64,000 nt of DNA from Alphaproteobacteria bacterium (GCA_009694135.1 SHVS01000005.1:1-64000); one strand, 5' to 3'; positions 1 through 11,004 are shown, counted from the first letter of the stretch. Made by a program: numbers and translations. The notes: generated by a model not told the origin, from the letters alone.

Positions 1-62
1 CGCCGGCGAATATCCTTCACATGGCTTGCGGCCGACTGCTGCGGCCCGGAATTCTGTCTCAT
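1..62 (-). CDS. IS3-family transposase OrfA, N-terminal fragment (cut by window edge)
   Basis: An ATG at 62-60 follows a GAGGAGTGAAG ribosome site. Twenty codons are visible before the window ends. The last ones read HVKDIRR, which resembles the start of IS3 OrfA proteins that continue into a conserved RATRK...AEEKIRIVL segment. If correct, the product is the DNA-binding helix-turn-helix partner that is fused to OrfB by programmed frameshifting. Only the start is visible, so the call rests on a short motif plus the position next to another IS3 remnant. Confidence 0.5.
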   Translation of the reverse strand, partial: MRQNSGPQQSAASHVKDIRR

Positions 63-148
63 CTTCACTCCTCGCTGGGCTGCGATGAGCCAGAATTCCT
101 CCGTTAGCAAAAACACTCAATCTGTCTCTCGGTTGCTGACGCCGGACA
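1..148 (-). mobile_element. IS3-family element, left end only (runs off the window)
   Basis: Read on the minus strand from about 148, this starts with TG (the IS3-family terminus is TG...CA). It has an AT-richer leader, a GAGGAG-type ribosome site and the first codons of an OrfA-type transposase at 62. It begins exactly where the neighbouring OrfA frame (104-403) stops matching its family, at its codon 85. I infer that this element inserted into the older one. The right end, the second orf and any target duplication lie outside the window. Confidence 0.5.
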
Positions 149-403
149 CTCCAGCGTCAGCTCTCCGATCTTGGCATGCAGCGACTTCACATCGACGGCC
201 GGCGCCGCCGCTCCGTGGCCGCCACCGGGACCGAAAACATCGGCCGCCCCGCCCTCGAGCTGCGCTTTCCACGATGTGACCTGATTGGGGTGGACATCGA
301 ACTGCTCCGCAAGCTGAGCCAGCGTTCGATCGCCCTTGATGGCGGCAAGCGCCACCTTCGCCTTGAAGGCCGGCGTGTGGTTCCGGCGCGGTCGTCTGTT
401 CAT
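104..403 (-). pseudogene. IS3-family transposase OrfA, 3'-truncated remnant
   Basis: Residues 1-85 are a clear IS3 OrfA (HTH_Tnp_1). They include the AFKAKVALAAIKGDRTLAQLA and HPNQVTSWKAQL segments of the helix-turn-helix and the start of the leucine-rich linker (KIGELTLE). After Glu85 (about position 149) the expected NDFL...KAGL continuation is replaced by 14 unrelated residues read from the adjoining element. No OrfB/DDE part is present on either side. The outer end of this element to the right (roughly 404-460) could not be fixed. The element is inactive. Confidence 0.75.
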
Positions 404-490
404 GGTCTCTCATGATTCGCAGGCCACAGCGTGCCCGCCGTCAGGCAGAAACTCCACCTATCGTCCTGTGCAGATTTCCGGGGCCAGCTC

Positions 491-1405
491 TTAATGACGG
501 ACGACCGGATTGTCCGGGGCGGCTCCGGTCGTCGGCTTCCATTCTCGCGCTAGCTCCTGCGCCTCGGCAATCTGAGCGGGAGTCATCTTGGCGGCGACGC
601 GTTCTCGGGCAGCAACGGCATTATCTCGTGATTCTATCTTTGACGCCGGGATCGAAGCCGCCAGGTCGTAGCACTTGTGCGCCTGCACATAGTCCTGGGG
701 GACGCCCAAACCAGTTTCGTAGCCAACCCCGAGATTTGTTAGACCACCCGGATCACCCTGGTCAGCCGCCAAACGAAACCAACGCACCCCTTCGGCGTAG
801 TCCTCTGGCACGCCTTCGCCTTTGTAGTACATAAACCCGAGATCGGCTTGAGCACTTGCAAGGCCCTTATCTGCTGCCAAACGAGTCCAGCGCGCGGCTT
901 CGGCGTAGTCCTGTGGCACGCCTTCGCCCTGATGGTACATAACCCCGAGATTGTATTGACCAATTGCAAGGCCCTGGTCAGCCGCCAAACGAATCCAGCG
1001 CGCGGCTTCGGCGTAGTCCTGTGGTACGCCTACGCCCTGACGGTACATAAACCAGAGATTGTATTGAGCCATTGCATGACCCTGGACAGCCGCCAAACGA
1101 GTCCAACGCGCGGCTTCGGCGTAGTCCTGCGGCAAGCCTTCGCCCTCAAAGTACATGAAGCCGAGTTCAAACTGGGATTCCGCGTCGCCCTGGACGGCGA
1201 AAGGACGCAACAGCCTTAGTGCGGTTGCATAGTCCTTGCGCGCATAAGCGGCTCTGCCATCCTCTAAGGGTCCCGCGCCGATAGCCGTATCCGTCACGGC
1301 CGCTTTGGGCGGCTCACTGACAATCTTTGCAACATCGTCCGCAATTCGTGCGCAAAGCCTATTGTTTAGCTCGTTGGCCCGCGATGCTTTGAGCATGAAC
1401 GCCAA
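491..1405 (-). CDS. Sel1-repeat (SLR) protein
   Basis: A 304-residue protein with five tandem Sel1-like repeats of 36 residues, roughly residues 70-250. The recurring pattern is AxxQYNLGxMYxxGxGVPQDYAEAARWxRLAA. Sel1 repeats fold as alpha-solenoids and act as protein-protein scaffolds in signalling and envelope functions. No signal peptide is visible from this start, although many relatives are secreted. The start overlaps the end of the upstream gene by 47 nt in another frame, so the true start may be further in, and the repeats are unaffected. It lies in the accessory block beside tRNA-Lys. The partner is unknown. Confidence 0.8.
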   Translation of the reverse strand: MAFMLKASRANELNNRLCARIADDVAKIVSEPPKAAVTDTAIGAGPLEDGRAAYARKDYATALRLLRPFAVQGDAESQFELGFMYFEGEGLPQDYAEAARWTRLAAVQGHAMAQYNLWFMYRQGVGVPQDYAEAARWIRLAADQGLAIGQYNLGVMYHQGEGVPQDYAEAARWTRLAADKGLASAQADLGFMYYKGEGVPEDYAEGVRWFRLAADQGDPGGLTNLGVGYETGLGVPQDYVQAHKCYDLAASIPASKIESRDNAVAARERVAAKMTPAQIAEAQELAREWKPTTGAAPDNPVVRH

Positions 1406-1814
1406 GCGGCGGCTCAGGGTCCTCAGTTCGACTAGGATTCATGATGCCAAATATCCGGACATCATTCTCTTGGCCGAACTTTACGGACCCCCCACCAAGT
1501 TCTGGTTGCATGCAGCTTATTGAATAAGGCATGTTGCGGAAGACGAATGTGCTCGTCTTGAAGACGTAGTCCATCCACGTGACAACTTGGAGGTTGTCTC
1601 CGCGGCGCTGAATCGCAGCCGCCACCCGCCGGTCAACATACGCGATCCAGGCTTCCTCCGTACCTTCAGGCAGCACCCGTACCGCCTTCGCTACGGTTTC
1701 TTCTGGGCCCTTTTCTTTATGGACCTCACGAGTAGAAAATCCAAAAACGTAAAGGCCGGTGAATAGCGCCCCAACAGAGAGAATCAGCATCCCGAATTTA
1801 GCGGCCGGGCTCAT
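1359..1814 (-). CDS. hypothetical membrane-anchored protein
   Basis: A 151-residue protein that I do not recognise. Residues 8-25 (GMLILSVGALFTGLYVFGF) form one hydrophobic segment, probably a signal anchor. A hydrophilic domain follows, with YVDRRVAAAIQRRGD and a Cys/Pro/Gly-rich part (SISCMQPELGGGSVKFG), which looks exported. It overlaps the start of the Sel1-repeat gene downstream on the same strand, so the two may be translationally coupled and may work together. It is preceded by the AT-rich region next to tRNA-Lys. An ORF of this size with a plausible membrane segment is probably real, but the function is unknown. Confidence 0.5.
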   Translation of the reverse strand: MSPAAKFGMLILSVGALFTGLYVFGFSTREVHKEKGPEETVAKAVRVLPEGTEEAWIAYVDRRVAAAIQRRGDNLQVVTWMDYVFKTSTFVFRNMPYSISCMQPELGGGSVKFGQENDVRIFGIMNPSRTEDPEPPLGVHAQSIAGQRAKQ

Positions 1815-1898
1815 TCAGTGGGTCTCCTTGCCGGAGCAAAATTTCACGCGAGGAAATTAGAGCATAAAGAAATATGGACCGTTACACCCTCTTTGTTC

Positions 1899-1920
1899 GC
1901 GTGACCCCCGGCGTGACCCC
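1899..1920. repeat. short tandem direct repeat beside tRNA-Lys
   Basis: GCGTGACCCC occurs at 1899-1908 and again at 1911-1920, two bases apart. It is 56 nt beyond the tRNA-Lys 3' end, in the otherwise AT-rich gap 1815-1975 that carries no gene. Short paired GTGACCCC copies like this can be recombinase-arm or directionality-factor sites near tRNA integration sites, but that is inference. Nothing else is evident in this gap. Confidence 0.4.
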
Positions 1921-1975
1921 AATAGAGCTAAATCCTCAAATTACATTAAGATAATTATGTAAGTCTTTGAAATAC

Positions 1976-2051
1976 TGGTGAGCCCGGTGGGACTCGAACC
2001 CACGACCCCATGATTAAAAGTCACGTGCTCTACCAACTGAGCTACGGGCTC
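1976..2051 (-). tRNA. tRNA-Lys (anticodon TTT)
   Basis: A 76-nt cloverleaf read on the minus strand. The acceptor stem GAGCCCG/CGGGCTC is perfect, followed by discriminator A and an encoded CCA (1978-1976). The D-arm (GCTCAGTTGGTAGAGC), the anticodon loop CTTTTAA (UUU = Lys) and the T-arm GGTTCGAGTCC are intact. The 3' end points at the accessory block 1-1975, which makes it a candidate integration site. Confidence 0.97.
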
Positions 2052-2175
2052 ACTTTGCGTGCGCCCTCATCCTGCGTGACGCGCCCTTGCGGGCGCTCCT
2101 CGGGACGAGGGCACGATCATAGCCTCATGTCGAGCAGCGGCCATTGGGCCGCGTCGCGCAACATGAGAGGCAAAA

Positions 2176-2745
2176 CTATTTAACGTCGGCGGCCACTTTC
2201 ATCGAGATGATCCGGTCGGCATCGTTGACCGCGCCGGAGCGCGGATCGCCCTTCTTGATCTTGTCGACGTTATCCATGCCTTCGATCACGCGGCCCCAGG
2301 CCGTGTACTGCTTGTCGAGGAACTGGGAGTCCTTGAAGACGATGAAGAACTGGCTGTTGGCCGTGTCCGGCTGATTGGTGCGCGCCATCGACAAGATCCC
2401 GCGCACATGCGGCTCGTTGTTGAACTCGGCCTTCAGATCGGGCTTTTTCGAGCCGCCGCCGCCGGTGCCGGTCGGATCGCCGGTCTGCGCCATGAAGCCG
2501 TCGATCACGCGATGGAACACGATCCCGTCGTAGAACTTCTCGCGGGTGAGTTCCTTGATCCGCTTGACGTGGTTGGGCGCCAAATTGGGCAGCAGCTCGA
2601 TCACCACGCGGCCGGTCTTCAGCTCCAGATAGATCGTGTTTTCCGGATCGGCGGCGCCGGCGCCATTGGCGGCGAGCGTCATGACCGCCACCAGCAAGCC
2701 GCCGATTGCGTTGAGAAAGCCCCCATTGCGCGAAGCTTTGGACAT
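2176..2745 (-). CDS. ppiA: secreted cyclophilin-type peptidyl-prolyl isomerase
   Basis: Cyclophilin that catalyses proline cis-trans isomerisation during folding of exported proteins. The chosen start (second of two close ATGs, 8 nt after AAAGGAG) gives 189 residues with an N-terminal signal peptide ending near ANGAGAADPE, so it is periplasmic. The active-site blocks are present: FHRVIDGFMAQTGDPTGTGG, AEFNNEPHVRGILSMAR, NSQFFI and the cyclosporin-site Trp in YTAWGRV. A longer frame upstream overlaps coaD and is not needed. It lies just downstream of gyrA-coaD on the same strand and may be part of that transcription unit. Confidence 0.93.
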   Translation of the reverse strand: MSKASRNGGFLNAIGGLLVAVMTLAANGAGAADPENTIYLELKTGRVVIELLPNLAPNHVKRIKELTREKFYDGIVFHRVIDGFMAQTGDPTGTGGGGSKKPDLKAEFNNEPHVRGILSMARTNQPDTANSQFFIVFKDSQFLDKQYTAWGRVIEGMDNVDKIKKGDPRSGAVNDADRIISMKVAADVK

Positions 2746-2785
2746 ATGCATCGCTCCTTTGCCACTCTCTAAACTCCCATTTTCG

Positions 2786-3288
2786 TTAGCGCGCAAAGCG
2801 CGCCCGCAGCCGCGCCAGGACGCGCGGCGAAACAAAGCTCGATACGTCGCCGCCCAGCCGCGCGATCTCCTTGACGAAGCGGGCGGAAATGAACTGTTGC
2901 CTTTCCGAGGCCATCAGGAACACGGTTTCCACTTCGGGCGCAAGACGCGCGTTCATGGCCGCCATCTGGAACTCGAACTCGAAATCCGAGACGGCGCGCA
3001 AGCCGCGCAGGATGCAGCGCGCCTGCTGCGCGCGCACCAGATCGATCAGCAGGGTATCGAACCCGACCACCTCGACCGCGGCGGCCAGATCGCCTTTGAG
3101 CGCGGCCACTTCGGCCTGCACCATGGCGATCCGCTCCTCGTGGCTGAACAGCGGATCCTTGCCGGTGTGCAACGCGACCGCGACCACGAGCCGGTCGAGC
3201 TGGCGGGTTCCGCGCACGATGATATCCGTGTGCCCGCTGGTGATCGGGTCGAAGGAACCGGGATAAACGCCAATCCGCTGGGGCGATG

Positions 3289-3292
<4 letters not shown>
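2786..3292 (-). CDS. coaD: phosphopantetheine adenylyltransferase
   Basis: Transfers AMP from ATP to 4'-phosphopantetheine to make dephospho-CoA, the fourth step of CoA synthesis. It has 168 residues, close to the usual 160-170. The nucleotidyltransferase signature is [12 protein letters not shown], with the TxGH-type motif at residues 18-21. The substrate-binding [16 protein letters not shown] and the C-terminal [16 protein letters not shown] are present. Its ATG overlaps the gyrA stop codon by 4 nt (ATGA), so it is translationally coupled to gyrA. This linkage is common in alphaproteobacteria. Confidence 0.96.
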
Positions 3293-6012
<2,720 letters not shown>

Positions 6013-6085
6013 GGCTTAGCTTTCGAGAATCGGTGCGGGAATTGGCATTACCAAGCCTATCCCATCGCGCCCCGCGCCTCAAACA

Positions 6086-7387
6086 TTACCCTTCGAAAAT
6101 CAGGCGAATTCCGGCCCCGGCGGCGGCCCCGAGGCCGAGCACCGGCAGCACCCCAAAACGCAGCCTCAGCAATGCGAAACCGGCTGCGGCGGCGATGAGC
6201 ATGGCCGCTGGATCGGGGGCCGACGGAAGCAAAAACCGCAGTCCGTAACCCTCCCAAGCGCCGACCGTGCGAAACAACACATGCAGGGCGAACCAGAGCG
6301 CCAGATTAGCCATTACTCCGACCACCGCAGCGGTTATGCCCGTCAAGGCGCCGGAGAGCCTTTTGTCGCGGGTAAGAGCCTCGACATAGGGCGCGCCGAC
6401 GATGATCCACATGATCGACGGGACGAAGGTGACCCACAGCGTCCAAATCGCCCCCAGGCTGCCGGCCAGCAGCGGCGGCAGCAGGCCCGGATCGCGCGCG
6501 GCGGCGAGGAACCCGACGAATTCCAGCACCAGGATCAGCGGTCCCGGCGTGGTTTCGGCCAGGCCGAGCCCGTCGAGCATCTCGCCCGGGGTCAACCAGG
6601 CATAGGTCTGGACCGCTTCCTGGGCCACATAGGCGAGCACGGCATAAGCCCCGCCGAAAGTCACCACGGCCATGGTGCTGAAAAAGCTTCCGATCTGCGC
6701 GAAGATATGCCCTGGACCAAGCCAGAGCAGAATCGCGGCAAGCGGGCCAAGCCAAAGCGCCAGCCATAACGCGGCAATCGCCAGCGTCCGGCCCGCGGAG
6801 CGGATCCCAGAGGGCGCAAGGGAAACCGTAGGACTTTCCGCATGGGTCGCGCCCGGCGTGAGTCCAAGGACAGCGCCCATCCCGCCGGCGGCAAGGATTA
6901 CCAGCGGGAATGTCACCCCGAACAAGAACAGGGCCAGGAAGGCTCCGGCCGCCAAGCTCCAACTGGCGCGCGATTTAAGTGCCCGTCCGGCGATGCGCAG
7001 CAGCGCTTGAAGCACAATCGCCAGCACTGCCGCCTTGATACCGTAGAACAGTCCGGCGACTACGCTCAGGTCGCGGGTGGCGTGATAAAGCGCGCTGAGC
7101 AAGAGCACGACCAGCGCGCCCGGCAGAACGAACAGCACCCCGGCCGCGATCCCGCCGCGCGTGCCATGCAGCATCCAGCCGATATAGGTCGCCAGCTGCT
7201 GCGCCTCCGGCCCCGGCAACAGCATGCAGAAGTTGAGCGCCCGCAAGAAGCGGTTCTCGTCGATCCACTTCCGCTCCTCGACCAACATGCGGTGCATGAG
7301 CGCGATCTGCCCGGCCGGCCCGCCGAAGGAGAGAAGCCCGATCCGCGTCCAGACCGCCAAAGCGTCGGGAAAGGATACCTCGGCCAT
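6086..7387 (-). CDS. chrA: chromate efflux transporter (two-domain CHR family)
   Basis: A 433-residue, strongly hydrophobic protein with two homologous CHR halves. The N-half motif is SFGGPAGQIALMHRMLVEE with the downstream LLPGPEAQQLATYIGW. The C-half repeats them as VTFGGAYAVLAYVAQEAV and LGLAETTPGPLILVLEFVGF. Family members export chromate across the inner membrane. The start is the ATG that overlaps the stop of the upstream rhodanese-ChrB gene (TGATG), which implies coupling; a longer frame inside that gene is unnecessary. Low-specificity anion export is an alternative. The adjacent ChrB domain supports chromate. Confidence 0.92.
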   Translation of the reverse strand: MAEVSFPDALAVWTRIGLLSFGGPAGQIALMHRMLVEERKWIDENRFLRALNFCMLLPGPEAQQLATYIGWMLHGTRGGIAAGVLFVLPGALVVLLLSALYHATRDLSVVAGLFYGIKAAVLAIVLQALLRIAGRALKSRASWSLAAGAFLALFLFGVTFPLVILAAGGMGAVLGLTPGATHAESPTVSLAPSGIRSAGRTLAIAALWLALWLGPLAAILLWLGPGHIFAQIGSFFSTMAVVTFGGAYAVLAYVAQEAVQTYAWLTPGEMLDGLGLAETTPGPLILVLEFVGFLAAARDPGLLPPLLAGSLGAIWTLWVTFVPSIMWIIVGAPYVEALTRDKRLSGALTGITAAVVGVMANLALWFALHVLFRTVGAWEGYGLRFLLPSAPDPAAMLIAAAAGFALLRLRFGVLPVLGLGAAAGAGIRLIFEG

Positions 7388-8205
7388 CAGCGCGCTGGCG
7401 CGGGCGGCCAGCCATGCGTCTCGGCGCTGGCCGTGCGGCACCAGGCGTAAAGCGCGTCATAAAGCTGCATCCCGGCGTCCAGCATCGTCAAGTCATCCGG
7501 GTGCATCGCCGATAAGCCGAGCGACACGGCGAGCAAGCCCGAAGCCTGCGGCGCCAGATCGAGCCTCCCGGTGTCGGTCGCCCGGACGATCAGGGCGAGG
7601 TGATCGAGAGCCGCGTCCCGCAGCCCGAACGCCTTGATGAAGGCATCGAAGCTGCAGTCCTCGCCGACATGGCTGAAGGCGACGCCGGGAATGTCATAGG
7701 GCTCGCCGCCGCGCTCGCGCGCCACGGCCTCGACCTTGGCCGATGGCACATAGGCAAAACTGGCCGCGCGATCGACGAAACGGCGCACCAGCCAGGGACA
7801 GGCGATGCGATCGATCTTCGGCCGCTCGCGCGTAACCCAAAGGCTCGGCCTACGATCCATGGCGTCGGTGCGCGCGGAGCGCGCGACCAGAGGCGCACCG
7901 GCGTCACGCCAGGCGGTGATCCCGTCATCAAGGTAACTTGCGTCCAGCCCGGCTTCGCGCAGGCTCATAGCCGCCGTCTGGCTCACCTCGCGACCACCCA
8001 CGCAATAAACGACCACAGCCACGCCACGCGGAAGGTCCCGCTCCCACTCAGCAAGTTGCGTCGGGTCGCGCCAGCGCGCGGTCGGTAAAAGGTCCTTGGC
8101 CGCGGCGAAGGCGGTCGGCTTGCGAACGTCAAGAATCAGCGGGCAATCGGCCGTGCCGACGCGGGCGCTGAGTTCTTTGGCGGAAATTACGGGAGCGCCA
8201 GCCAT
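7387..8205 (-). CDS. rhodanese - chromate resistance (ChrB C-terminal) fusion
   Basis: A 272-residue two-domain protein. The N-terminal rhodanese domain (about 5-110) keeps the catalytic cysteine in VVYCVGGREVSQ. The C-terminal ChrB-type domain (about 120-265) starts WVTRERPKIDRIACPWLVRRF. The first gene of a two-gene operon with chrA. In characterised systems ChrB senses or helps detoxify chromate. A sulfurtransferase fusion suggests a link to thiol or sulfate chemistry, but this is inference. No DNA-binding N-terminal domain of classical ChrB is present, so it is probably not the regulator. The sulfurtransferase activity and in vivo substrate are unknown. Confidence 0.88.
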   Translation of the reverse strand: MAGAPVISAKELSARVGTADCPLILDVRKPTAFAAAKDLLPTARWRDPTQLAEWERDLPRGVAVVVYCVGGREVSQTAAMSLREAGLDASYLDDGITAWRDAGAPLVARSARTDAMDRRPSLWVTRERPKIDRIACPWLVRRFVDRAASFAYVPSAKVEAVARERGGEPYDIPGVAFSHVGEDCSFDAFIKAFGLRDAALDHLALIVRATDTGRLDLAPQASGLLAVSLGLSAMHPDDLTMLDAGMQLYDALYAWCRTASAETHGWPPAPAR

Positions 8206-8317
8206 AGGTTCCTCCCACGGAAGGGCCTACGGCAGTGCTTGGGCGCACGCGCCTTGGAGCCGCCGGGAGACTGCCTCGACCCCGACGTGAACACGCTACC
8301 CGAGCCGCAAGCCGCGT

Positions 8318-9481
8318 TCAACCGCGCCGGAATTGTTTGGCAAGCGTGATGCCCTGGCCCTGATACGACGAGCCGATGCCGGCGCCATAAATCTTCTCGG
8401 GCAGCGCGAGCAGCGGCTCGAACACCAGCCGCCCGACCGGCTGCCCGTCCTCGATCAGGAACGGCACCTCGTGGCTGCGCACCTCTAAGACCGCCCGCGT
8501 CCCGGCGCTTTCAGCGGCGCCGCCGTGACCGAAGCCGGGATCGAAGAACCCGGCGTAATGCACGCGGAACTCGCCGATCGACACGTCATAGGGCGCCATT
8601 TCGGCGGCATGGTCCGGCGGCACGCGCAGCCGTTCCTTGGAGGCGAGGATGTAAAATGCGTCGGGATCGAGGACCAGACTTAGCTCCGCCGTGGGCCGCA
8701 GCGTGTCCCAGAACTCGGCGGGGTCGTAGTGATCGAGCTTGCCAAGGTCGATCACCGGCGCGTGCCGGCGCGCGCGATAGCCGACGCAGCCGCCCTCGCC
8801 AACCAGATCGACAGAGACACGCAATCCGCCGGAAATCGTTGCCGGGGTGGGACCTTCCGCGTCGAACACCAGGCCACGCTCGGCATCGAGCCGCGCCAGT
8901 GTCGCGCCGGTATAGGACGTCGCCCCGCGCTGGAAGCGAAGCTGGTTGAGCCGGTCGCCGGCGCGCACCAGCACGCTGAAGCTGCGCGGCGCAATCTCGA
9001 CCCATAACCCGCCGCGATAGCCGCGCGGCACCATGTCGAAACCGGCGGCGCGCTCGGCGATCAGCCGCACAAACACGTCGATCCGGCCGATTGAACTTTT
9101 CGGATTGGCCCGCGCCAATAGACCTTTCGGCAGGCGTAAGGATTCCAGCAGCGGCGCGACATAGACGCAGCCGCGCTCCAGCACCGCGCCCTGCGTCAAG
9201 TCGATCTCGTGCATGGCGAGCGCGTCGAGCCGGGCCGCAACCGAGGTGTTGGCGCCCGGGAGAAAGCTTGCGCGCACGCGATAGGCGCGCGTTCCCAGGC
9301 GCAGATCGAGGCTCGCCGGTTGGATCTGCTCCTCGGTGATCGAGGTTTCGCCGGCGATGCGCCCTTCGGCCACCAGCGCCACGATCATCTGCGAGGGCAG
9401 AATGCCGCGATCTAAAGCGGTCGTCAGACTTTCAAATTCGCCAAAAAGCTCGGGTGGTTGGTATCTCACAGGATGGGTCAC
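8318..9481 (-). CDS. dcd: dCTP deaminase, tandem two-domain form
   Basis: Deaminates dCTP to dUTP for thymidylate synthesis. It has 387 residues, about twice the length of E. coli Dcd. The dUTPase-like trimer fold appears twice: first half with IQPASLDLRLG (53-63) and ANPKSSIGRIDVF (125-137), second half from about 215 with related strands. Bi-domain versions of this enzyme are a recognised alphaproteobacterial form. It is transcribed on its own, with a 112-nt gap to the chromate operon and an AT-rich 168-nt gap upstream that probably holds its promoter. The second half lacks an obvious copy of the SSxGR active motif and may be structural. Confidence 0.88.
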   Translation of the reverse strand: MTHPVRYQPPELFGEFESLTTALDRGILPSQMIVALVAEGRIAGETSITEEQIQPASLDLRLGTRAYRVRASFLPGANTSVAARLDALAMHEIDLTQGAVLERGCVYVAPLLESLRLPKGLLARANPKSSIGRIDVFVRLIAERAAGFDMVPRGYRGGLWVEIAPRSFSVLVRAGDRLNQLRFQRGATSYTGATLARLDAERGLVFDAEGPTPATISGGLRVSVDLVGEGGCVGYRARRHAPVIDLGKLDHYDPAEFWDTLRPTAELSLVLDPDAFYILASKERLRVPPDHAAEMAPYDVSIGEFRVHYAGFFDPGFGHGGAAESAGTRAVLEVRSHEVPFLIEDGQPVGRLVFEPLLALPEKIYGAGIGSSYQGQGITLAKQFRRG

Positions 9482-9649
9482 AGGGAGTCATTTGACTCGA
9501 CTTAGCCTTGGAATGGGAGAGCAGTGGTCTATTTATCTCCTGTTATTTGCGGGGATAACGGGAGTATAGTTCTCGTGCTTTCCGACTAACCTATGATTGG
9601 GTTCCCACAGGAGAAGAACCCTGCGGTAAAGTCATAATTTGAAAATTGG

Positions 9650-10369
9650 TTATTGGAATCTGCGTCGCTTGAAGGCGGCGATATCAGATGTGGTAAGTTT
9701 AAACCATTCCCCATTGGCGCGGCGGTTCGCAAAGCATCGATGCCAGTAGGCTTCAATCCCTGCCGGATCGTCTGTTCGAATCGAGTGAACCAGCGCCGCG
9801 CTCTCGGGGAGCGCAATTCGAATTTCTTTTACACGACGCTCCAGCTCATCGCTCCTCCCAATCTTGCAGTGACCGCCTGATCGTATGAGGTATACCAAAC
9901 CCTCCTTTGTTGCAGTTGACGGAATTTTATTAGGATCGCCGGGGGAGGCTCCTAGTATCGAGAGGAGGTCTTCATTGTTTCCATTGGTCGTCGCCCACGC
10001 GGCGAGCCGCCCAGGTATATTAGCTAAAGAACCGAAGTGATTTCTGAAGGTTTTGACGTTCGGGAACTCGGTGTCCTGCTTTTGGTACAACCGGAGTTCC
10101 ATTGCAGTCTGGAACTTCCGGAAATGCCGGCAAGCCTCAGCCAGCTTGGCCAGAAGGAACTGTTCGTCTAGTTTGCCCTGCTTGGCGTTCGGCTCTAGGC
10201 CAGCTTCCCTTACAGCATCTCCCCAACGCGCCCAGTACACTCCCCGCCAGGCACCCTCACGAATGCCGGTCTCGCGCTCAAACAGTCGGGCGCTTGGGGT
10301 CTTGCCTGAGTTCTCCGCTCCAAGTCTGCGTATCGCATCTAAAATTTGCTGCCGCATCCCTTGGAGCAC
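9650..10369 (-). CDS. GIY-YIG / T5orf172 (Mug113-like) nuclease-family protein
   Basis: A 239-residue protein. The N-terminal part (about 8-62) resembles a homing-endonuclease-associated repeat, with TPSARLFERETGI and the closing WGDAVREAGLEPN. The C-terminal part (157-235) matches the T5orf172/Mug113 branch of the GIY-YIG fold: GLVYLIRSGGHCKIGRS, then IEAYWHRCFANRRANGEWF. Such proteins are usually phage- or mobile-element-linked DNA nucleases of unknown role. It stands alone between dcd and ssb with AT-richer flanks and more relaxed codon choice than its neighbours, so it looks acquired. A GGGTTC/GAACCC inverted repeat at 9600-9622 lies just past its stop. It is not a restriction system by itself. 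Confidence 0.75.
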   Translation of the reverse strand: MLQGMRQQILDAIRRLGAENSGKTPSARLFERETGIREGAWRGVYWARWGDAVREAGLEPNAKQGKLDEQFLLAKLAEACRHFRKFQTAMELRLYQKQDTEFPNVKTFRNHFGSLANIPGRLAAWATTNGNNEDLLSILGASPGDPNKIPSTATKEGLVYLIRSGGHCKIGRSDELERRVKEIRIALPESAALVHSIRTDDPAGIEAYWHRCFANRRANGEWFKLTTSDIAAFKRRRFQ

Positions 10370-10500
10370 TCACTGACAAAGAGCAAACCCGATTTCTAAT
10401 TCGAGCTTACTGCAAAGAGGAAGTCGCGACGGGAGGACGCCAGCGGCGTGGATGCTTTCGGCCGGCGCATCCCCCGGAAACAGGCCAGGCTCAGCGTTCA

Positions 10501-10971
10501 TCAGAACGGGATGTCGTCGTCCAGATCCGCCCCACCCTTGGCCGGGCCCTTCATCGCCGGACGGGACCGCTGCTCGCGCTCGCCTTCAATCTGCGGCTCG
10601 TCGCCCCCGCTGCTCCCGCCGCGTCCGTCGAGCATGACCAGCGAGCTGCGGAAGCGCCGCAGCACCACCTCGGTCGAGTATTTCTCGACCCCGCTCTGGT
10701 CGGTCCATTTGCGGGTCTGCAGCTCGCCCTCGAGATAGGCCTTGGCGCCCTTCTTGAGGTATTTCTCAACCACGCCGACCAGCTGCGGATCGAACACCAC
10801 CACGCGGTGCCATTCGGTGCGTTCCTGCTGTTCGCCCGAGGCCTTGTCCCGCCAGCGCTCCGAAGTGGCGATCGACAGATTGGCCACCTTGTCGCCGTTC
10901 TGCATCGTCCGGATTTCGGGATCGCGCCCGAGATTGCCGATCAGAATCACCTTATTGACACTGCCCGCCAT
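10501..10971 (-). CDS. ssb: single-stranded DNA-binding protein
   Basis: Coats single-stranded DNA during replication, recombination and repair as a homotetramer. It has 156 residues. The OB-fold core carries [42 protein letters not shown] and YSTEVVL. A Gly/Pro-rich linker follows, and the acidic partner-binding tip DDDIPF is at the extreme C-terminus. It is divergent from uvrA across a 159-nt gap, an arrangement known in many proteobacteria. I did not see a GTTC-N7-GTTC alphaproteobacterial LexA box in that gap. Confidence 0.97.
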   Translation of the reverse strand: MAGSVNKVILIGNLGRDPEIRTMQNGDKVANLSIATSERWRDKASGEQQERTEWHRVVVFDPQLVGVVEKYLKKGAKAYLEGELQTRKWTDQSGVEKYSTEVVLRRFRSSLVMLDGRGGSSGGDEPQIEGEREQRSRPAMKGPAKGGADLDDDIPF

Positions 10972-11004
10972 CGTACCAACTCCCTGCTACGCGCCCTGTT
11001 TGCG

